Shown here in pieces: positions 59,780 to 64,000 of a DNA stretch of 64,000 nucleotides. Each line of letters starts with the position of its first letter. Positions within the stretch are counted from its first letter, which is position 1. The DNA is from Liquidambar formosana (lineage: Eukaryota; Streptophyta; Magnoliopsida; Saxifragales; Altingiaceae). The translations under genes were made by a program, and so were the position numbers. A model generated the notes under the pieces. That model saw only the letters and a list, made by a program, of their open reading frames with translations. It was not told the origin of the DNA and did no database searches. The stretch covers positions 62,001-126,000 of the forward strand of contig JBBPBK010000039.1 of NCBI GenBank assembly GCA_039720395.1, in the 5' to 3' direction.

Positions 59780-59946
59780 GTCTCGTAGTGGGAGGTAGAA
59801 CTCAACGCTTACGACATCCACTTTAAGCCCCGACCTGCCATCAAGGGCCAGGTGTTGGCAGATTTTCTTGCAGAATTTGTAGATCCTACTTCCAGTTCAA
59901 ACCAGATAGAATTAAAATCCTCCCTGCCTGAACTGGGGGGGAAGAT

Positions 59947-60489
59947 AAGATAGACAGTGAAAAGAAGAAGAAATGGGAGCTCAAAGTGGATGGGGCATCG
60001 AACGGAAAAGGAGCAGGTCTGGGAATTGTGCTGACAGACTCCGAGGGAGAGATAATTGAGCAGGCGATAAGGCTTATGTTCCCAGCCTCAAACAATGAAG
60101 CTGAGTATGAGGCAGTTGTGGCTGGACTTGGGGTAGCCCAAGCGATGGGAGTAAAAGAATTGTTGGTATACAGTGACTCTAGACTCGTGGTTAATCAGCT
60201 GAACAAAGAATACGAAGCAAAAGATGAGAGAATGATTGCGTACATGCACAAAGTCTGGGTATTGGATGCAAATTTCAAAAGTATCGAGTTTACGCATTTC
60301 GTGAGGGATCAGAATAGACATGCAGACGGGTTGACTGCTTTGGCCGCAGCATTGGAAACGGATACTCCTCGCACCATAAGCGTCGAGGTCCTTCAAGAAC
60401 CTTGTATCGGGACAGAAGATGTCATCTCGGACATTCAGGCCTCATCACCGAGCTGGATGGACGAGATAATTGCTTATTTGCAAAGATGA
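59947..60489 (+). CDS. Tat element second (archaeal-type) RNase H
   Basis: [40 protein letters not shown] and [20 protein letters not shown] show the catalytic D-E-D residues; later, [18 protein letters not shown]. This additional RNase H between RT/RH and integrase is characteristic of Tat/Ogre-type elements. It ends with a stop at 60487-60489, just before the break. Confidence 0.88.
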   Translation, partial: KIDSEKKKKWELKVDGASNGKGAGLGIVLTDSEGEIIEQAIRLMFPASNNEAEYEAVVAGLGVAQAMGVKELLVYSDSRLVVNQLNKEYEAKDERMIAYMHKVWVLDANFKSIEFTHFVRDQNRHADGLTALAAALETDTPRTISVEVLQEPCIGTEDVISDIQASSPSWMDEIIAYLQR

Positions 60490-60510
60490 ACTACCCGAGG
60501 GCAGGAACCA

Positions 60511-63500
60511 GGTGTGAACCACGGGTTTCAATATGGGGAGGAAGGAGAACCCTTTTTTGAAAAAGACTTGTAGATATTTAAATTAATAAAAATCTAGTTT
60601 TTAAAAGGTTCACAAAAACAAACAAACAAGGAGTCGCCACCTCATTTTTTAAGGAAAAAAGGAAAACCATGAAAATAGTTTTGAAAAGAAACCTTTAAAA
60701 AACCAAACACATGACTCCGATCAAGGAAAAGCAAGTCTTCACAAAACAAGAGAGGATTCGGAGACTAAGTTACGATGTGGGAAGGTTCTAGGAAACATCC
60801 TATAAGCACCCACATCGCCCCAAAATGGGTCTCTGAATTTATATGGGCTATTTCAATCACTTCCTAATTAGTCACCATGCATATGTAAAGAATCATCCAT
60901 AACCATCCATTCATCCATAAACATCCATAAAACAATAAACATCCACAAAGCATGTATACATCCATAAACAAATATGAGAGATATGGAAAGCAGTAGAAAG
61001 GGAGAGAATAAGCAAACAAATCCATCCTATCCACTAGCAAATATGTGATGGATAAATGAATAAGCAAACAAATCCATCCTATCCACTAGAACAAGCAAAC
61101 AAATCCATCCTATCCACTAACAAATATGTGATGGATAAATGTATAAGCATGGGTCCATCCTATCCACTAACAAATATGTGATGGACAAATGGATAAAAAA
61201 AAAAAAGAAAACCTAGGATACTTGGTATCCTAGGGCAGATTTGAACATCAAATGAGCGCCTACGTACCTTGCATACAAAGACGCAAAGATCAAAGTCCAT
61301 GTAGTTCAATTGAGAAGGGGTTACTCCCTTTACAATGAACTATAAACCCTAAGTTTCCAACTTAAGAAAGGTTTTAAAACTTAGGAGTTTCAAAAATAGT
61401 TTGAGCAAAAGTAGGTATTTGAGAAAGAATAGAATTCTAACTCAAATAGACTTCTAAAGTGATTTGAATTCAAAAGAGAATAGAACTCCAAGTAAAACAA
61501 AATTTTATGTAAGTTGGAAACTTAGGACTTCTAATCCAAAGTAAAGACAATAACCCTAGGGGGAGAAGAGAATAATTCACAAAAGACTTACCATGAACCA
61601 CTTACCATATGCAAATTATCCTAAAACATCGAGAAAACACCAATTAATTACCCCATGTATTCTATAGGGCAATCATTAAGCTCAAACCAACCATATTTAT
61701 GCTTAAATTATCATTAGAAGACCTAATTCAAATCTGAACAGAATACTAAACATGCATATAATGACCTAATACTCATGCAAATAACAAAAATCAAAAGAAA
61801 AGCAAAATCCTAATATGCTCCTATATGCTCTAAACACCCTAACATGCATACAACTATCAAAAACATGCTAAATATGCATTATCATGATGAAAATATCATA
61901 TAACAATTCAAAACATGAAAATAAAATCTAACATGATGCCTTAGGTAAGTACTTTATGTAAAAATGTGAAATAATCATCCTTACGGCCAGCTTTCTTATG
62001 TAAAACTATCCGGAGATAATTTTACATAGAAATCACTCTGCATGAATGATTTCTTCACATATCCTACATAAAATATATACCTAAGAATGCCAAGAAACTC
62101 ACAGCGCACTTAAACACACTCCAGAAAGCACCTATGCACAACCTCACCCTCTAAGGACGATAATTATCCTCGAAAAGAATAATCATCCATACACCTATGA
62201 AGACAAGGCTTACACAGCAAGTGTCCTATACAAAAGATGATTAAAATCATGCATATAATTGAACCATGAAGAGAAAACGGCCTAAACACAACAACTAATT
62301 TTCTGTGCAAAATGTACCTCTATCTTTAAGAGAGAAACTATCCTAACAGCAAACAATTCGCAATCCTATTCCACTAGCATGCTTTCCCATCATATTTGAA
62401 TCATATACACTCTAAAATATAGAGTATATATGATTCCTAATTCAATACTAAGCCATAACTATGCAGAGAATGGAGTAGAAGAAGAAGGAATCGTAAAAGG
62501 ATGCAAAGGAGACTTACAACAAAGCAAAGGTCTTCGCTGTATTATTCCTTCTCTTTGGCTTGGTTCCCTTCTAGTTCTCCTTTGAAATTTCAGTAGAAAG
62601 CCTTCTCCAAGTGATATGGGTGAGTGCCAACTCGTTCTCCCTCTCTCTCTAATGAATATGAAGTGTCAAAGAGTTAAAAAGTCCCCTATGCTGATGAATG
62701 AGCCTCTATTTATAACCAACCAACCATATGAACCAATGGTTGAGATTAATTCACCATAAAACCAATCTAAGGCTGTAATTAAATTCCATGGATGTTAAAC
62801 AACTCAAAACCACCTCCCAATAGGCTTAGAAGTCCTTTAGAAGGTTGAAATTCGGAGTAGTAGAGTCCTGTTCCGTCAAAAATTCAAAGAGAGACAAATC
62901 AGGACGGAGGGCTCGGGTGACTGGCTGGACGAACCGGTTGGACCGATTGGGTGAACTGGTCACCCGAGAGGAATCCAAGAATTTTGAAATTCTAGCTCGG
63001 TTCAGACTCCGAACTTCAAACAGACACAAATTTTTCATTTTAACTTCGATTTAAGTGATTCAAAAGCCAAAATTTCAAGGATTCAATGTAGAATAAGCCT
63101 AGAATATTCTCGAACCAAAAATCCTTTACCACGGTAAGGTGGCTGGGTTTTCATGAGGCGATTATCCAAAAAAAAGGTCAATTAACCATAGGATAATGTG
63201 GTGAACCAATCCAAAACCTATTAATAAATTAAATTGGCTCTTAAATTGGACTAATTTCATCAATCTAGGATCAATGGAATACTCTGGAACAAATTTGGAA
63301 GTCAATTGGAAAATATACGAAGTAAAAGATGAAATTGCCCTTCAAGTCGCAAAAGCTCTAATTAACTATCCAAACCTATCTGGAATTAAACCAAATTTGA
63401 CACACATATCCAAAATGATCCTAGAAACTAAATGCAAGTGATGGGACTCAACAAAGAGACAAAAATATGCATGCAATGATGACCTATCCTCCTAAGGCTT

Positions 63501-63562
63501 AAAATGGCAAAAATGTCCTTTAAGGCTTAGGGACTCCTAAATGCTTCTAAACCTAAACAAAT
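60511..63562. repeat. TGTGAACC repeat, probable LTR or large non-coding retroelement
   Basis: Starts TGTGAACCACGGG directly at the break in the Tat element; its first ~700 bp recur from 63563 (shared core GGAGTCGCCACCT.ATTTTTTAA and CTAGGATACTTG). No coding domain is seen. A canonical TATA box on the minus strand (TATAAATAGAGGC, about 62699-62714) is followed by a pyrimidine/purine-rich leader, hinting that transcription runs leftward. It is either a very long LTR or the left LTR plus internal part of a non-coding element. Superfamily unknown. Confidence 0.55.
61008..61192. repeat. ~50-bp tandem repeat inside the TGTGAACC repeat
   Basis: About four irregular units built on AATCCATCCTATCCACTA and CAAATATGTGATGGATAAATG. 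The second copy from 63563 lacks the expansion. Confidence 0.85.
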
Positions 63563-64000
63563 GCTGTGAACCCCGGAAATTGGGCCCACAACGGGTTGGA
63601 AAGAAAATGGTCCTCTGATGAGGAAAATGAAAGGAGTCGCCACCTTATTTTTTAAAGGAAACAAAGAAAACCCTAAAAATAGTTTTGTTTTTAAGAAAAC
63701 AATTTGAATGACTCCATAAAAAAGAAAAGGCAAAAACAGTCTTTTTGGAAACCAAAGAAAACTGAGGATTCGAAGGCTAAGTTATGACATGGGAAGGTTC
63801 TAGGCAAAGCCTATAGGCACCCATGTCACCCTTTCGGTCTCTCGGTTTATTTGGGCTAAATTAAGATCTTTTCAACACAAAAATCAGTAAATATCATCAC
63901 AAGACAGCATGCATATCATATATTCCATTCATCCATCCATGCATAATAAAGAAAATAAAACAAAAAATAAAGAAAAGAGAAAAGAAATCTAGGATACTTG
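63563..64000. repeat. Second copy of the TGTGAACC repeat start, cut by window end
   Basis: TGTGAACCCCGG, then GGAGTCGCCACCTTATTTT and AGTTATGACATGGGAAGGTT match 60511 onward. The window ends at CTAGGATACTTG, equivalent to about 61222 in the first copy. The spacing is 3,052 bp. Confidence 0.85.

Larger units (their letters stand above)
55139..60510 (+). mobile_element. Tat-lineage Ty3/gypsy retrotransposon, interrupted
   Basis: Left LTR about 55139-55740, primer-site motif TTGGCGCCGTCTGTGGGA (55743-55760), a broken gag, protease, RT/RNase H and a second, archaeal-type RNase H before the integrase, a hallmark of the Tat lineage. It carries several frame changes and stops. Homology breaks at 60510, at the start of the integrase region (GAACTACCCGAGGGCAGGAA), where another repeat begins. 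The rest may lie beyond the window. Confidence 0.9.

Noticed and set aside
48966..60510. Endogenous plant pararetrovirus
   Set aside because: Both elements have integrase or Tat-type RNase H order, LTRs and tRNA primer sites of Ty3/gypsy retrotransposons; no movement-protein domain is seen.
60864..61067. Cysteine/leucine-rich 67-codon minus frame
   Set aside because: Lies in tandemly repeated LTR-type sequence and is not preserved in the second copy.

Overview
This is nuclear DNA of a seed plant, most likely a woody eudicot. Evidence: introns with GT/AG borders, a plant polygalacturonase, an EIX2/Cf-type LRR receptor-like protein, LTR retrotransposons of plant lineages, a TRIM and many MITEs. 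Most of the window is AT-rich and non-coding. The species cannot be named from sequence alone, and no tRNA or rRNA gene was seen.

The main structure is an old tandem segmental duplication. Bases 1-20554 (copy A) match 32910-54880 (copy B) in the same order and orientation; the offset is 32,909 bp at the left edge, so the period is about 33 kb. Each copy carries, on the minus strand, a four-exon polygalacturonase (PG) gene and, 16-18 kb to its right, an LRR receptor-like protein (RLP) gene. The RLP is intact in copy A (18651-21605) and wrecked in copy B. Both PG copies are damaged, in different places: A has lost 32 codons in frame, including the catalytic-His motif, while B has lost the first half of exon 3, including the catalytic-Asp motif.

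Since duplication the copies have also diverged by insertions readable against each other as empty and filled sites. Copy A gained a hAT-like element (5311-6250) and two Mutator-like MITEs (6940-7522, 11798-12386), and has two expanded minisatellites (12476-12989, 13228-13977). Copy B gained a Mutator-like element (40525-41314) and a Ty3/gypsy element (48966-53852). MITEs at 8744, 15626, 16026 and 17513 have partners in copy B and so predate the duplication.

The spacer 21.7-32.9 kb holds MITEs, a textbook TRIM (31208-31537, 5-bp TSD), a frameshifted calmodulin-like pseudogene (32300) and scattered minus-strand exon-like pieces of a gene I do not recognise. To the right, copy B ends abruptly at 54880 in a hAT-like terminus. 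A Tat-lineage Ty3/gypsy element (55139-60510) follows and is itself cut by a repeat starting TGTGAACC (60511-63562), whose first part recurs at 63563-64000.

The only gene that looks functional is the copy A RLP. PG-A keeps an open reading frame across four exons but would lack a key catalytic motif.
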